From Amycolatopsis oliviviridis (GTDB taxonomy: Bacteria > Actinomycetota > Actinomycetes > Mycobacteriales > Pseudonocardiaceae), in NCBI RefSeq assembly GCF_014654365.1, contig NZ_BNAY01000005.1, forward strand, positions 496,001 through 560,000: a stretch of 64,000 bases of DNA, read 5' to 3'. Under the pieces are notes generated by a model that was not told the DNA's origin, did no database searches, and was given only the letters and a program-made list of their open reading frames with translations. Shown piece after piece: positions 43,214 to 51,741 of this stretch. The first letter of the stretch is position 1. Every line of letters begins with the position of its first letter. Position numbers and translations under genes: made by a program.

Positions 43214-43296
43214 CGTCGCGCCGGCTGTTCGTCTGTGACTTTCGTTCTCCCGAGAAGGCGAAGGCCACGACCCCTTGGACAGCAGCCGGCGCGACG
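43214..43296. terminator. Widely spaced 13-bp inverted repeat after the GH6 gene
   Basis: CGTCGCGCCGGCT (43214-43226) is complementary to AGCCGGCGCGACG (43284-43296). It begins 13 bases after the cellulase stop and could help end transcription together with the stronger hairpin at 43311. Confidence 0.4.
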
Positions 43297-43310
43297 CCTC
43301 CACTACGGCC

Positions 43311-43353
43311 GAAGGGGCCCTTCACCGCATGCCATGCGGTGAAGGGCCCCTTC
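43311..43353. terminator. Near-perfect palindrome between convergent genes
   Basis: A 43-base palindrome: left part GAAGGGGCCCTTCACCGC, right part GCGGTGAAGGGCCCCTTC, joined through ATGCCAT. It lies between the convergent GH6 and OtsB-GH15 genes and so can act in both directions. Its ends match the other GAAGGGG-type hairpins. Confidence 0.7.
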
Positions 43354-43388
43354 GTGGCGTCTGACGCGGGGAAAGTCCCCTTCAGCCC

Positions 43389-45917
43389 CTATTGGGCGAG
43401 CAGGTTCGCGCAGCGGATCAGCCCGATGTGCGAGTACGCCTGCGGGTGGTTGCCCAGCGAGCGCTCCGCGATCGGGTCGTACTGCTCCGGCAGCAGACCG
43501 GTCGGGCCAGCGGCGTCGACGATCTGCGTGAACAGTTCCTCGGCCTCGGTGCGCCGCCCGGTGAGCAGGTACGCCTCGATGAGCCAGGCCGCGCAGATGT
43601 GGAAACCGCCCTCGCCGCCGGGAAGGCCGTCGTCGCGGCGGTACCGGTACACAGTGGACCCACTGCGCAGTTCCGCCTCGATCGCGGTCACCGTCGACTG
43701 GAAGCGCGGGTCGGCCGGATCGATCAGCCCGGTCAGCCCGACGAACAGCGACGCGGCGTCGAGGTCCGTCCCGTCGTAGGCGGTGGTGAAGGCCTGTACC
43801 TCTTCGTTCCAGCCCTTCTCCAGCACGTCGGCGGAGATCTCGTCCCGCAGCGACGGCCACGCGCCCGGCACCGCCCGGCCGTAGACGTCGCCGAGCTTGA
43901 TCGCCCTGTCGATGGTCACCCAGCACATCACCCGCGAGTACACCCGATGGCGCGGCACGTGCCGCTCCTCCCAGATGCCGTGGTCCGGCTCGTTCCAGCG
44001 CCGCGTGACGGCCTCGGCCATCGCGCGCACCAGCTGCCAGTCCTCGTCGCGCAGCTCGCCGCGCGCCTCGGCGAGGGTCTTGACCAGTTCGACGACCGGG
44101 CCGAAGACGTCCAGCTGCACCTGGTGGTTCGCCAGGTTGCCGACGCGGACCGGCCGCGAACCGGCGTACCCGGGCAGCGACTCGATGACCGCTTCGGCGC
44201 CGATCACGCTGCCCGCCAAGGTGTACAGCGGGTGCAGCCGTTCCGGACCGGCCAAAGTGGACAGCACGCCGTGCAGCCAGCGGAGGTAGCCTTCCGCCTC
44301 TTCGGTCGAGCCGAGGTGGACCAGCTCGCGCACGGTCATGGCCGCGTCGCGGATCCAGCAGTAGCGGTAGTCCCAGTTGCGGACGCCGCCGATCTCCTCC
44401 GGCAGCGACGACGTCGCCGCCGCGAGCACGCCGCCGGTGTCGGTGTTGACCAGCCCGCGCAGCGTCAGCGCCGAACGGCCGACGAGGTCGGTCTGGACGC
44501 TGGGCAGTTTGAGCGTCTGCGCCCAGGTGCTCCAGTAGTCGCCCGCCCGTGCGCGTCGTTCCACTTCGGACAGTTCGTGTTCGCCGAGATCCGAGGTGCC
44601 GCAACGGAGTTCGAGCACCACCGGGTTCTCCGGGGAGGGTGTGACGAGCGCGGACGCGGTGTCGTGCAGGCCGTCGGTGGTGATCTCCCACTGCACGCCC
44701 GGCGAGCGCAGCGCGAACGGCTCCGAGGTGCCCTGCACCAGGATGCCGTCGCCCTCGGCGACCAGTTTCACCGGCACGCCACCGAATTCGGGCCGCGGCG
44801 CGAACACGATCTCCGCCGCCGTCTCGCCCGCGATCACCCGGACGAGATCCGTGCGGTGCGCCGGGCTTTCCGGTTCGAGGTAGTCGGTGACGAGCAGCCG
44901 GGACCAGCGGGTCTCGACCGTCATCGTGTTCGGCAGGTAGCGCTGCCCGAGCGGCAGGCCGTTGCGGTGCGGTTTGATCGAGAAGTGTCCCGCGCCGGCG
45001 CCGCCGAGCAGGTCCGCGAACACCGCGGGCGCGTCGGGGCCTGGGTGGCACAGCCAGGTCAGGCGGGCGTCCGGCGTGACGAGCGCGACCGAACGTTCGT
45101 TGGCCAGCAGGGAAAGCCGCTCGATCGGCGGCGCTTGCTCGCCGTAGAGCCAGTTGCGCCGCTCTTCGAGCAGGAAGGCGAGCGCCATCGCGACGTCGAC
45201 GGTGTCCGGGACCCGGTACTGCGCGAGGCTCTCGCCCTCGCCGACCTTCACCCCGAGGTCCGGCCCGGAGATCCGGGCGAACGCCTTCTCGTCGGTGACG
45301 TCGTCGCCGAGGAAGATCGCCGCCGTCGCGCCGACCTGGTGGCGAAGGGTGTCCAGCGCGCGGCCCTTGTCCGTCTGGACGACCGCGAGCTCGACGACCT
45401 CCTTGCCGTCGGTCGTGGACACGCCCTCCCACGTCGAGGGTCCATTGTGGACGTCGCGCAGGACGCGGCGGCCCGCCTCGTGCTCGGCGCGGCGGACGTG
45501 CACCGCGATGCTCGCGGGTTTGACTTCGAGCGAGACGCCGGGCACGTCGAGCACCAGGTTCTCCAGCTCGGCTTCGAGCCGTCTGTGGAGCTCGCGGGCC
45601 TTGTCGTCGAGCGCGTGGATGAAGCCGATGTCGAACTCGGATCCGTGGCTGCCGACCAGGTTCACCTCGGCAGGGAGACGGGACAGGGTGGCGAGATCGC
45701 GCAACGCGCGGCCGGAGATGACCGCGGTGGTCGTCTCGTGCAGGCCGGCCAGCGACCTGAGTGCGCCTACCGATTCGGGCAGCGGCCGGGCTTCGTCCGG
45801 GTTGGCCGTGATCGGAGCCAGCGTGCCGTCGTAGTCGCAGGCGACCAGCAGCCGCGGCGTGCGGGCGACCTGAACGATCGCTCGCCGCAGCTCGGCGGGC
45901 AGTGCCTCGGCGGTCAA
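43389..45917 (-). CDS. Fusion of trehalose-6-phosphate phosphatase (OtsB) and GH15 glucoamylase/trehalase-like domain
   Basis: An 842-residue two-domain protein. Residues 1 to about 250 are a HAD-type trehalose-phosphatase with DYDGTLAP (Asp28/Asp30), SGRAL and FLGDDVTDEKAF. Residues about 270-842 are a GH15-like domain with RNWDYRYCWIRDAA, a candidate catalytic Glu in WEERHVPRHRVYSRVMCW and the second in LLPEQYDP. GH15 proteins of this shape include mycobacterial trehalases. One chain could thus make trehalose from its phosphate and hydrolyse it, or act on another glucan. It starts 39 bp after the otsA stop. Confidence 0.86.
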   Translation of the reverse strand: MTAEALPAELRRAIVQVARTPRLLVACDYDGTLAPITANPDEARPLPESVGALRSLAGLHETTTAVISGRALRDLATLSRLPAEVNLVGSHGSEFDIGFIHALDDKARELHRRLEAELENLVLDVPGVSLEVKPASIAVHVRRAEHEAGRRVLRDVHNGPSTWEGVSTTDGKEVVELAVVQTDKGRALDTLRHQVGATAAIFLGDDVTDEKAFARISGPDLGVKVGEGESLAQYRVPDTVDVAMALAFLLEERRNWLYGEQAPPIERLSLLANERSVALVTPDARLTWLCHPGPDAPAVFADLLGGAGAGHFSIKPHRNGLPLGQRYLPNTMTVETRWSRLLVTDYLEPESPAHRTDLVRVIAGETAAEIVFAPRPEFGGVPVKLVAEGDGILVQGTSEPFALRSPGVQWEITTDGLHDTASALVTPSPENPVVLELRCGTSDLGEHELSEVERRARAGDYWSTWAQTLKLPSVQTDLVGRSALTLRGLVNTDTGGVLAAATSSLPEEIGGVRNWDYRYCWIRDAAMTVRELVHLGSTEEAEGYLRWLHGVLSTLAGPERLHPLYTLAGSVIGAEAVIESLPGYAGSRPVRVGNLANHQVQLDVFGPVVELVKTLAEARGELRDEDWQLVRAMAEAVTRRWNEPDHGIWEERHVPRHRVYSRVMCWVTIDRAIKLGDVYGRAVPGAWPSLRDEISADVLEKGWNEEVQAFTTAYDGTDLDAASLFVGLTGLIDPADPRFQSTVTAIEAELRSGSTVYRYRRDDGLPGGEGGFHICAAWLIEAYLLTGRRTEAEELFTQIVDAAGPTGLLPEQYDPIAERSLGNHPQAYSHIGLIRCANLLAQ

Positions 45918-45956
45918 CGATTCTCCTCGAGAGCTATGCGGGGTATGGGGGAAGTC

Positions 45957-47408
45957 TCAGTCGGCCGGTTCGGCACCGAGCGCCTGGAGGAACGAGCGCG
46001 CCCATCGGTCGACATCGTGCGTGAGGACTTGGCGACGCATGGCGCGCATACGGCGGCGGCCCTCTGCGGGGTCGAGCGTAATGGCAGTCTCCAAGGCGTT
46101 CTTCACCCCGTCCAGATCATGCGGGTTGACCAGTAGCGCACTGGTCAGCTCCGCCGCGGCGCCGGCGAACTCCGAAAGCACGAGCGAGCCGCCAAGATCG
46201 TGGCGGCAGGCGACGTACTCCTTGCAGACGAGGTTCATCCCGTCACGCAGGGGGGTCACCACCATGACATCGGCCGCCGAAAAGAACGCGGCCAGCTCCG
46301 TCCGGTTCACGGACTGGTGCAGATAATGCACGACCGGGTGACCCACGCGGGCGAATTCGCCGTTGATCCTCCCGACCATCTGCTCGATGTCGCCGCGCAT
46401 CCGCTGGTAATGCTCGACGCGTTCGCGGCTCGGTGTGGCCAGCTGGACGAACGTGACGTCCTCCGGGCGGACCCGGCCTTCGTGCAGCAGCTCGTGCAGC
46501 GCCTGCAACCGCAGGTCGATGCCCTTGGTGTAGTCGAGCCTGTCGACGCCGAGCAGGACCTTCTTCGGATTGCCCAGGTCGTGCCGCAGCTGGGCGGCGC
46601 GTTCGGCGACGCCCTTGGTCTTGGCGAGTTTGTCGAGGCCGATGGCGTCGATGGAGATCGGGAACGCGCCGACCCGCACCGTGCGGTCGCCGACCTGCAT
46701 CAGGCCGGGGCGGGTGCGGATGCCGACCGCGCCGCGGCTGGACTCGAGACCGGCCAGCTGCCGCGCCAGCCAGAGGAAGTTCTGCGCGCCACCCGGCCGG
46801 TGGAAACCGACGAGGTCGGCCCCGACCAGGCCGCGGACGATCTCGGTCCGCCACGGCATCTGCATGAACAACTCGACCGGGGGAAACGGGATGTGCAGGA
46901 AGAACCCGATCCGGAGGTCGGGCCGCAGCTCGCGGAGCATCGCCGGGACCAGCTGCAGCTGGTAGTCCTGGATCCACACGGTCGCGCCCTCGGCGGCGAC
47001 CTTCGCGCTCGCCTCGGCGAAGCGTCGGTTCACCCGGACGTAGGACTCCCACCAGCTCCGGTCGAACACCGGCCGCGCCACCACGTCGTGGTACAGCGGC
47101 CAGAGCGTCGCGTTCGAGAAGCCCTCGTAGTAGTCGCGGACGTCGTCCGAGGTCAGGGAGACCGGGTGCAGGACCAGACCGTCGTCGTCGAACTCCTCGA
47201 CCTCGACGTCGGGCACACCCGGCCAGCCGACCCAGGCGCCTTTGCGGGATCGAAGGAACGGTTCGAGCGCCGACACCAGTCCGCCGGGGCTCGCCGTCCA
47301 GCGCCTGCTCCCGTCGGCGGTCCGTTCGAGGTCCACCGGGAGCCGGTTCGCCACCACCACGAAATCCGCGGAGGCCGTCCTGCTCGTCTCGGCCATTGCT
47401 TCGTCCAC
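45957..47408 (-). CDS. otsA: Alpha,alpha-trehalose-6-phosphate synthase
   Basis: A GT20 enzyme of about 483 residues making trehalose-6-phosphate from a nucleotide-glucose and glucose-6-phosphate. Visible family motifs are NRLPVDLER, WVGWPG, WIQDYQLQLVPAMLRE, LHIPFPP and GVDRLDYTKGIDLRL, with PLRDGMNLVCKEY near the nucleotide-sugar site. The GTG at 47408 has GGGAG 6 bases upstream; an ATG four codons later is the alternative. It lies directly upstream of the OtsB fusion, forming a trehalose operon. Confidence 0.92.
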   Translation of the reverse strand: MDEAMAETSRTASADFVVVANRLPVDLERTADGSRRWTASPGGLVSALEPFLRSRKGAWVGWPGVPDVEVEEFDDDGLVLHPVSLTSDDVRDYYEGFSNATLWPLYHDVVARPVFDRSWWESYVRVNRRFAEASAKVAAEGATVWIQDYQLQLVPAMLRELRPDLRIGFFLHIPFPPVELFMQMPWRTEIVRGLVGADLVGFHRPGGAQNFLWLARQLAGLESSRGAVGIRTRPGLMQVGDRTVRVGAFPISIDAIGLDKLAKTKGVAERAAQLRHDLGNPKKVLLGVDRLDYTKGIDLRLQALHELLHEGRVRPEDVTFVQLATPSRERVEHYQRMRGDIEQMVGRINGEFARVGHPVVHYLHQSVNRTELAAFFSAADVMVVTPLRDGMNLVCKEYVACRHDLGGSLVLSEFAGAAAELTSALLVNPHDLDGVKNALETAITLDPAEGRRRMRAMRRQVLTHDVDRWARSFLQALGAEPAD

Positions 47409-47490
47409 CAGCCGCTCCCTCAAACTCGCGGGTCGCTGCCCTAAGGGGAAACCCTATCGCGCGAGGAGGTCGCGGCCGGTCGACGAGCGA

Positions 47491-49056
47491 TCACTCCAAG
47501 CGTCGTTCGGCGGGTTCCATCGGCCCCGCCATCCGCGGCCCGGCGAATTTGCGTTCCAGCCTGCCGAGTCCCGTGCGCACCGGCTGCGCGAGGTATTCGC
47601 CGAGCACGACGCCCGCTGCCAGGGCGAGGCCCACGGCGACGGCCGTCATGAGCGTCGAGATGTTGCCGCCGGGCTCGACGCCCAATTGGTATAGACCACG
47701 ATAGGTGGAGAGACCGGGGAGAAGGGGCGTGATGCCGGACACAGCCACCACGAGCGGCGTCACCTTGAGCCGCCTGGCGAGCACGCCGCCGCAGAATCCG
47801 ACCAGCGTGGCGGCGATCGCGGACGAGCTGACCGCTTCGAAATCGGTCAGCATCAAGGCGCCGTAGACCGCGCCGCCGATCGCGCCCGCCGCTCCCGCGA
47901 CGAGCATCGCGCGCATCGTCGAGTACGAGGCGAGCGCGAAGCAGGCCGAAGCGCCGACGCTGCCGATGACGATGATCGGCAGGTCCTGCGGCGTCGAGGA
48001 GACGACCTCGGGCAGCGGGGTGAGCGGCATCTTGAGCAGCAGCGCGATCTTCAGCGCGAGCACCACGCCCGCGATCAGCCCGGCACTCATCAGCGCGGTT
48101 TCCATCGTGCGCCCGGCCGCCGTGACGTAATAGCCGGTGATGGCGTCCTGCACGGCGGAAACCGTGGAAAGACCGGACAGCAGCACGGTGACGGCCGCCG
48201 CGACGACCAGCGTGGGTTTGTCCGTGGTGAGCAGGCCGCTGCTGACTATCGCCATCGCCGACAGGGTCGCGACCAGGCCGCCGATCACCTGCTGGAAGAA
48301 GAACGGCAGCGCGTAGCGGTTGAGGAAGCGGCCGAGCCGGTCGATGACGGCGCTGATCACCATCGCGACCAGCGCGACGTCGATGCTGCCGCCGAGGATC
48401 AGGGTGATGAACCCGGCCAGCCCGCCCCAGGCGGCCGTGGCCACCCAGCGGGGGTACGGGTGCGGCGCGGTGGTGATCCGCTGGAGTTCCTGCTGGGCCT
48501 CTTCGGCGCCGATGTTCCCGCGGACGATCCGGCGGACCAGCGTCTCCGTCTGGGTGAGCCGCGTGTAGTCGAGGCTGCGTGAACGGACCACACGCAGGGC
48601 CGTCACCGGTGCCATGTCGGTGCCGCGGTGGCAGGTCACCGTGATCGACGTGAAGATCACGTCGACCTCGCAGTGCGGGAGACCGAGCGCGGAGGTCAGC
48701 GCGATGATCGTCGCCGTGACGTCGGAGGCGCCGGCGCCGCTGGACATCTGGACCTCGCCGATGCGCAGGACGAGATCCAGGACGAAGTTGACCGTCGTGT
48801 CGTCGGGCGGCTTCGGCCCCATCGTCTCTTCGCCGTCGACGGCGGGCTGCTCGGCCGTCGGGGCTTCGAGGATCTGCCAGGCGCGGCGGCGCAGCAGGTT
48901 CGGCCGGTGCGAGCGAGCCTGGTGGATCGATCGCTCTCCGTCACGTTGGCGTGGTGCTTCCAGCAGCCATTCGCCGCGTTCGGGTGTTTCGTCCTGGTTC
49001 TTTCCGACACCGCGTTCGCCGCGCTGGGCCTTCTTGGTGTGCTCGTTGATCTTCAT
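47491..49056 (-). CDS. ThrE-family threonine/serine exporter
   Basis: A 521-residue protein. A hydrophilic N-terminus (1 to about 90) precedes the ThrE domain (VLRIGEVQMSSGAGASDVTATI, HCEVDVIFTSITV) and about ten transmembrane segments ending near residue 500. The family exports threonine and serine by proton antiport in Corynebacterium. ATG with AGGAGG 9 bases upstream. It starts divergently from the phoD gene and is not obviously linked in function to the trehalose genes downstream. Confidence 0.86.
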   Translation of the reverse strand: MKINEHTKKAQRGERGVGKNQDETPERGEWLLEAPRQRDGERSIHQARSHRPNLLRRRAWQILEAPTAEQPAVDGEETMGPKPPDDTTVNFVLDLVLRIGEVQMSSGAGASDVTATIIALTSALGLPHCEVDVIFTSITVTCHRGTDMAPVTALRVVRSRSLDYTRLTQTETLVRRIVRGNIGAEEAQQELQRITTAPHPYPRWVATAAWGGLAGFITLILGGSIDVALVAMVISAVIDRLGRFLNRYALPFFFQQVIGGLVATLSAMAIVSSGLLTTDKPTLVVAAAVTVLLSGLSTVSAVQDAITGYYVTAAGRTMETALMSAGLIAGVVLALKIALLLKMPLTPLPEVVSSTPQDLPIIVIGSVGASACFALASYSTMRAMLVAGAAGAIGGAVYGALMLTDFEAVSSSAIAATLVGFCGGVLARRLKVTPLVVAVSGITPLLPGLSTYRGLYQLGVEPGGNISTLMTAVAVGLALAAGVVLGEYLAQPVRTGLGRLERKFAGPRMAGPMEPAERRLE

Positions 49057-49205
49057 GATCGATCCACCTCCTCACTCGTCTCATAGGGACTTTCCCGAGG
49101 ACCATCGGGGCCGGTGGCCCGACTGTTGCAGGAAACCCGAAGTGGCGTCCGCCACGTCCGAGGAAGATCATCGCGACGTCGTCGGTCTGCGGCACACTGC
49201 AAGGT

Positions 49206-50789
49206 ATGGCGTCCTCTGTGAGCAGGCGATCCGTTCTTCGTGCGGCCGGTGTCACCGCGGCCGGGACAGCGGCGACATTCACCCTTTCGGGGGCATCTAG
49301 CGGGGCGGAGAGCCCGGTTTTCGCGCATGGGGTGGCGTCGGGTGACCCCATGCCCGATTCGGTGCTCCTCTGGACCCGGATCACGCCCTCGCCCGAGGCC
49401 GTTCCGGGATCCGGAAAAGGCGCGGTGGCAGACGTCCGGTGGGAGGTGGCTAAGGACGCCGGGTTCGCGGACGTCGTCGCTCGCGGTCACCTCCGGACCG
49501 GGCCGGACCGTGACCACACGGTGAAGGTGACGGCCGGCGGGCTGTGCCCGTCGACCGCGTATTGGTACCGGTTCACCTCCCGGGGGACGGTGTCGCCGAC
49601 CGGGCGGACGCGCACCGCGCCTTCGCACGACGACGACGTCGCGAGGCTGCGGTTCGGCGTGGTCTCTTGTGCGAACTGGGCTGTCGGTCACTTCGCCCCC
49701 TACGGCTATCTGTCCGGCCGCGACGATCTTGACGCCTTCCTCCACCTGGGTGACTACCTCTACGAGGGAAACCCCAACCCTGCTGGCGATCTCCGGCCCT
49801 CGGTACCGCCCAACGAGTTGATCACCCTCGCGGATTACCGGCAACGTCACGCGATGTACAAGACCGATGAGCAGCTGCGGCGGCTGCACGCCCGCCATCC
49901 GATGATCGCCACCTGGGACGACCACGAGGCGGCCGACAACGCCTGGTCCGGCGGTTCGCCGTCACACGACCCGGCGACCGAGGGCAGCTGGCTCGACCGG
50001 ATGCGGGCGGCGCACCAGGCGTACTTCGAATGGATGCCCGTGCGGCATCGCGGTGACCGGCTGTACCGGCGGCTGAAGTTCGGGAAGCTGGCCGATCTCA
50101 CCATGCTGGACCTGCGGACGTACCGGACCCGGCAGCCCGGTCAGGGGGAGCCGACGGACGGCACGATCCTCGGCGCCGAGCAGCGGCAGTGGTTCCTGGA
50201 GGGCCTCGCGCGCGGGACGGCGTCGTGGAACCTGATCGGGAACTCGGTGATGGTCACGCCGATCAAGGTCCCCGCGCTGCCCGCTCGCGAGAAGCTCGCG
50301 CTGGACGGCCTGCTCGACGGCCAGCCGACCACCGTGAACACGGATCAGTGGGACGGCTACACCGCCGACCGCCGCCGGGTCCTCGACACCATCGCCGCGC
50401 AGGGGCGGGGCAACACGGTGTTCCTGACCGGCGACGTCCACTCTTCGTGGGCGAACGACGTGCCGCGGGACGGTTCTCTGGATGGGACCAGCGTCGCGGT
50501 GGAGTTCGTCTGCCCGTCGGTCACCTCGGACAACATCGACGAACAGCTCGGCGTCCCGCCGCGAACCGGCTCGCTGAAGGTCGAAGCCGCGCTCCGCGCG
50601 CTGAACCCTCACGTGCGCTTCGTGGAACTGGACTCGCACGGCCCCTGCGTCCTCGAAGTGACCCCGGAAGCCGTCCGGATGAACTGGCACTACGTCGCCG
50701 ACCGCCGCGACCCGGCGACCGCGGTGACGTTCGCGCACGCCTTCCGGACGGTGGCCGGGGAGCCCTGGGTGCGGCCTGCGGACGGCTGA
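49206..50789 (+). CDS. phoD: Secreted alkaline phosphatase D
   Basis: A 527-residue PhoD-family phosphodiesterase/phosphatase. The N-terminus SRRSVLRAAG followed by a hydrophobic stretch is a Tat signal. The PhoD N-terminal domain (FAHGVASGDPMPDSVLLWTR) and catalytic metallophosphatase core (LGDYLYEG, TWDDHEAADN, GDVHSSW) hold the metal ligands. PhoD enzymes use Ca2+/Fe3+ and are usually induced by phosphate starvation; no PHO box was identified in the 150-bp upstream gap. It ends 44 bp before the tRNA gene. Confidence 0.92.
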   Translation: MASSVSRRSVLRAAGVTAAGTAATFTLSGASSGAESPVFAHGVASGDPMPDSVLLWTRITPSPEAVPGSGKGAVADVRWEVAKDAGFADVVARGHLRTGPDRDHTVKVTAGGLCPSTAYWYRFTSRGTVSPTGRTRTAPSHDDDVARLRFGVVSCANWAVGHFAPYGYLSGRDDLDAFLHLGDYLYEGNPNPAGDLRPSVPPNELITLADYRQRHAMYKTDEQLRRLHARHPMIATWDDHEAADNAWSGGSPSHDPATEGSWLDRMRAAHQAYFEWMPVRHRGDRLYRRLKFGKLADLTMLDLRTYRTRQPGQGEPTDGTILGAEQRQWFLEGLARGTASWNLIGNSVMVTPIKVPALPAREKLALDGLLDGQPTTVNTDQWDGYTADRRRVLDTIAAQGRGNTVFLTGDVHSSWANDVPRDGSLDGTSVAVEFVCPSVTSDNIDEQLGVPPRTGSLKVEAALRALNPHVRFVELDSHGPCVLEVTPEAVRMNWHYVADRRDPATAVTFAHAFRTVAGEPWVRPADG

Positions 50790-50833
50790 GGAGGCGCCGA
50801 TATACTGGGCTCGCCCGGGCTGTCCTGGGCAAG

Positions 50834-50906
50834 GCCGCTATAGCTCAGCTGGTAGAGCATCTGTCTTGTAAACAGAAGGTCAGGGGTTCGAGCCCCCTTG
50901 GCGGCT
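50834..50906 (+). tRNA. tRNA-Thr (anticodon TGT)
   Basis: A complete 73-base cloverleaf: acceptor GCCGCTA pairs with TGGCGGC, D-stem GCTC/GAGC, anticodon loop CTTGTAA with TGT at 50867-50869, and T-arm AGGGG-TTCGAGC-CCCCT. CCA is not encoded. It reads ACA codons. Its 3' 42 bases are repeated at 57710, so this is the integration site of the island that follows; the left copy keeps the intact gene. Confidence 0.95.
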
Positions 50907-50907
50907 C
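50865..50907 (+). repeat. Left attachment-site copy (inside tRNA-Thr)
   Basis: From the anticodon loop (CTTGTAAACAG) to one base past the tRNA 3' end (GGCGGCTC). It matches the right copy over its whole length except for one additional C in the right copy. Confidence 0.88.
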
Positions 50908-51575
50908 AAGATCAAATATAGCCCCGAGCAGTACGTTTCTTCTGAAAAGACGGTGACGAACCGCCGCGAAGTGGATCTTGATCCACATTCTGATCCACCA
51001 ACCCTGCTAGCTTGAGTTCCGTGGCGACCACGGACTCGATCGAAGGCGGGCGGCAGCGCGGCAGTGTTCGCCGTTTTCGTGACGCGTTCCAGGTGGTCCC
51101 ATTGCATGATGCGGCTGACTGGTTGTTGAGCGCCCCCTTCAGGCTGGGGTAAGTGACCGTCCGATGGTTGGCGGAGAGGATGCTCTGGGCCTGTCTCGTC
51201 TGGGGCGTTGGGCTCGACTGGCTGCCGGTTCGTGACAGGGGGCCTTCCCAGTCGGGATGGCAGGGTCAGGGAGGGGTTGTCGGCACGCCGTGGCCGCAAC
51301 GCCTCCGCTAGGATCCATTGCGCGTGTCGCGCTCCGCCGTGGTCGATGTCGCCGATCGTGAAGACCACCCAGCCGACCCAGTGTCCGGTGGTGGTCGCCT
51401 GCCACATGCCGAGAAACCCAGGAACCGTGGCCTCAAGATCAAGCTCGTCCGGCAGGGTAGGTCGGCATTCGCTGACCTGGTAGACCTTGCTCAAGTCGAC
51501 CCAGACAGGGCGGCTCAGCCGCACCATGTGCAGGTACGGCGGCCCTGGTGAGGTCGTGCCGCCGGTATCGAGCAT
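50880..51575 (-). CDS. Island hypothetical protein
   Basis: An open frame of 231 residues from an ATG at 51575. The first 90 residues (MVRLSRPVWVDLSKVY, GMWQATTTGHWVGWVVF, ARHAQWILAEALRPR) look like genuine protein, similar in style to small proteins common in actinomycete integrative elements. The remaining 140 residues are low-quality coding that reads through the island end and into the tRNA 3' half, so the real or ancestral stop may have been lost. No ribosome-binding site is obvious. The frame also opens further upstream to 52079, but that overlaps the pentapeptide gene in antisense and is rejected. Confidence 0.45.
   Translation of the reverse strand: MLDTGGTTSPGPPYLHMVRLSRPVWVDLSKVYQVSECRPTLPDELDLEATVPGFLGMWQATTTGHWVGWVVFTIGDIDHGGARHAQWILAEALRPRRADNPSLTLPSRLGRPPVTNRQPVEPNAPDETGPEHPLRQPSDGHLPQPEGGAQQPVSRIMQWDHLERVTKTANTAALPPAFDRVRGRHGTQASRVGGSECGSRSTSRRFVTVFSEETYCSGLYLILSRQGGSNP
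50971..50998. repeat. GTGGATC palindrome, left inner copy
   Basis: GTGGATCTTGATCCAC is a palindrome-like 16-mer followed by ATTCTGATCCAC. It begins 64 bases after the left attachment copy and resembles the copy at 57587-57614 at 25 of 28 positions. Such repeats near tRNA attachment sites are candidates for integrase arm-binding sites. Confidence 0.6.
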
Positions 51576-51741
51576 GTGTTCGATTATGTATCTCTCGGTG
51601 CTGATCTCCAGTCTGCGAGGTGCACCTGAGACAGTCGCGAGTTGCTGCTGTCCGGAGAGGAATGGCCCCTGGTCAGGCCGAGCGGGCTCGGCCTGACATG
51701 TGACGATGTAGCGGTCGCCGGGGTTCGGCAAACTACGAGGC

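Noticed and set aside
43392..46136. A 914-codon plus-strand open frame
   Set aside because: Antisense to the OtsB-GH15 fusion gene; no recognisable motif.
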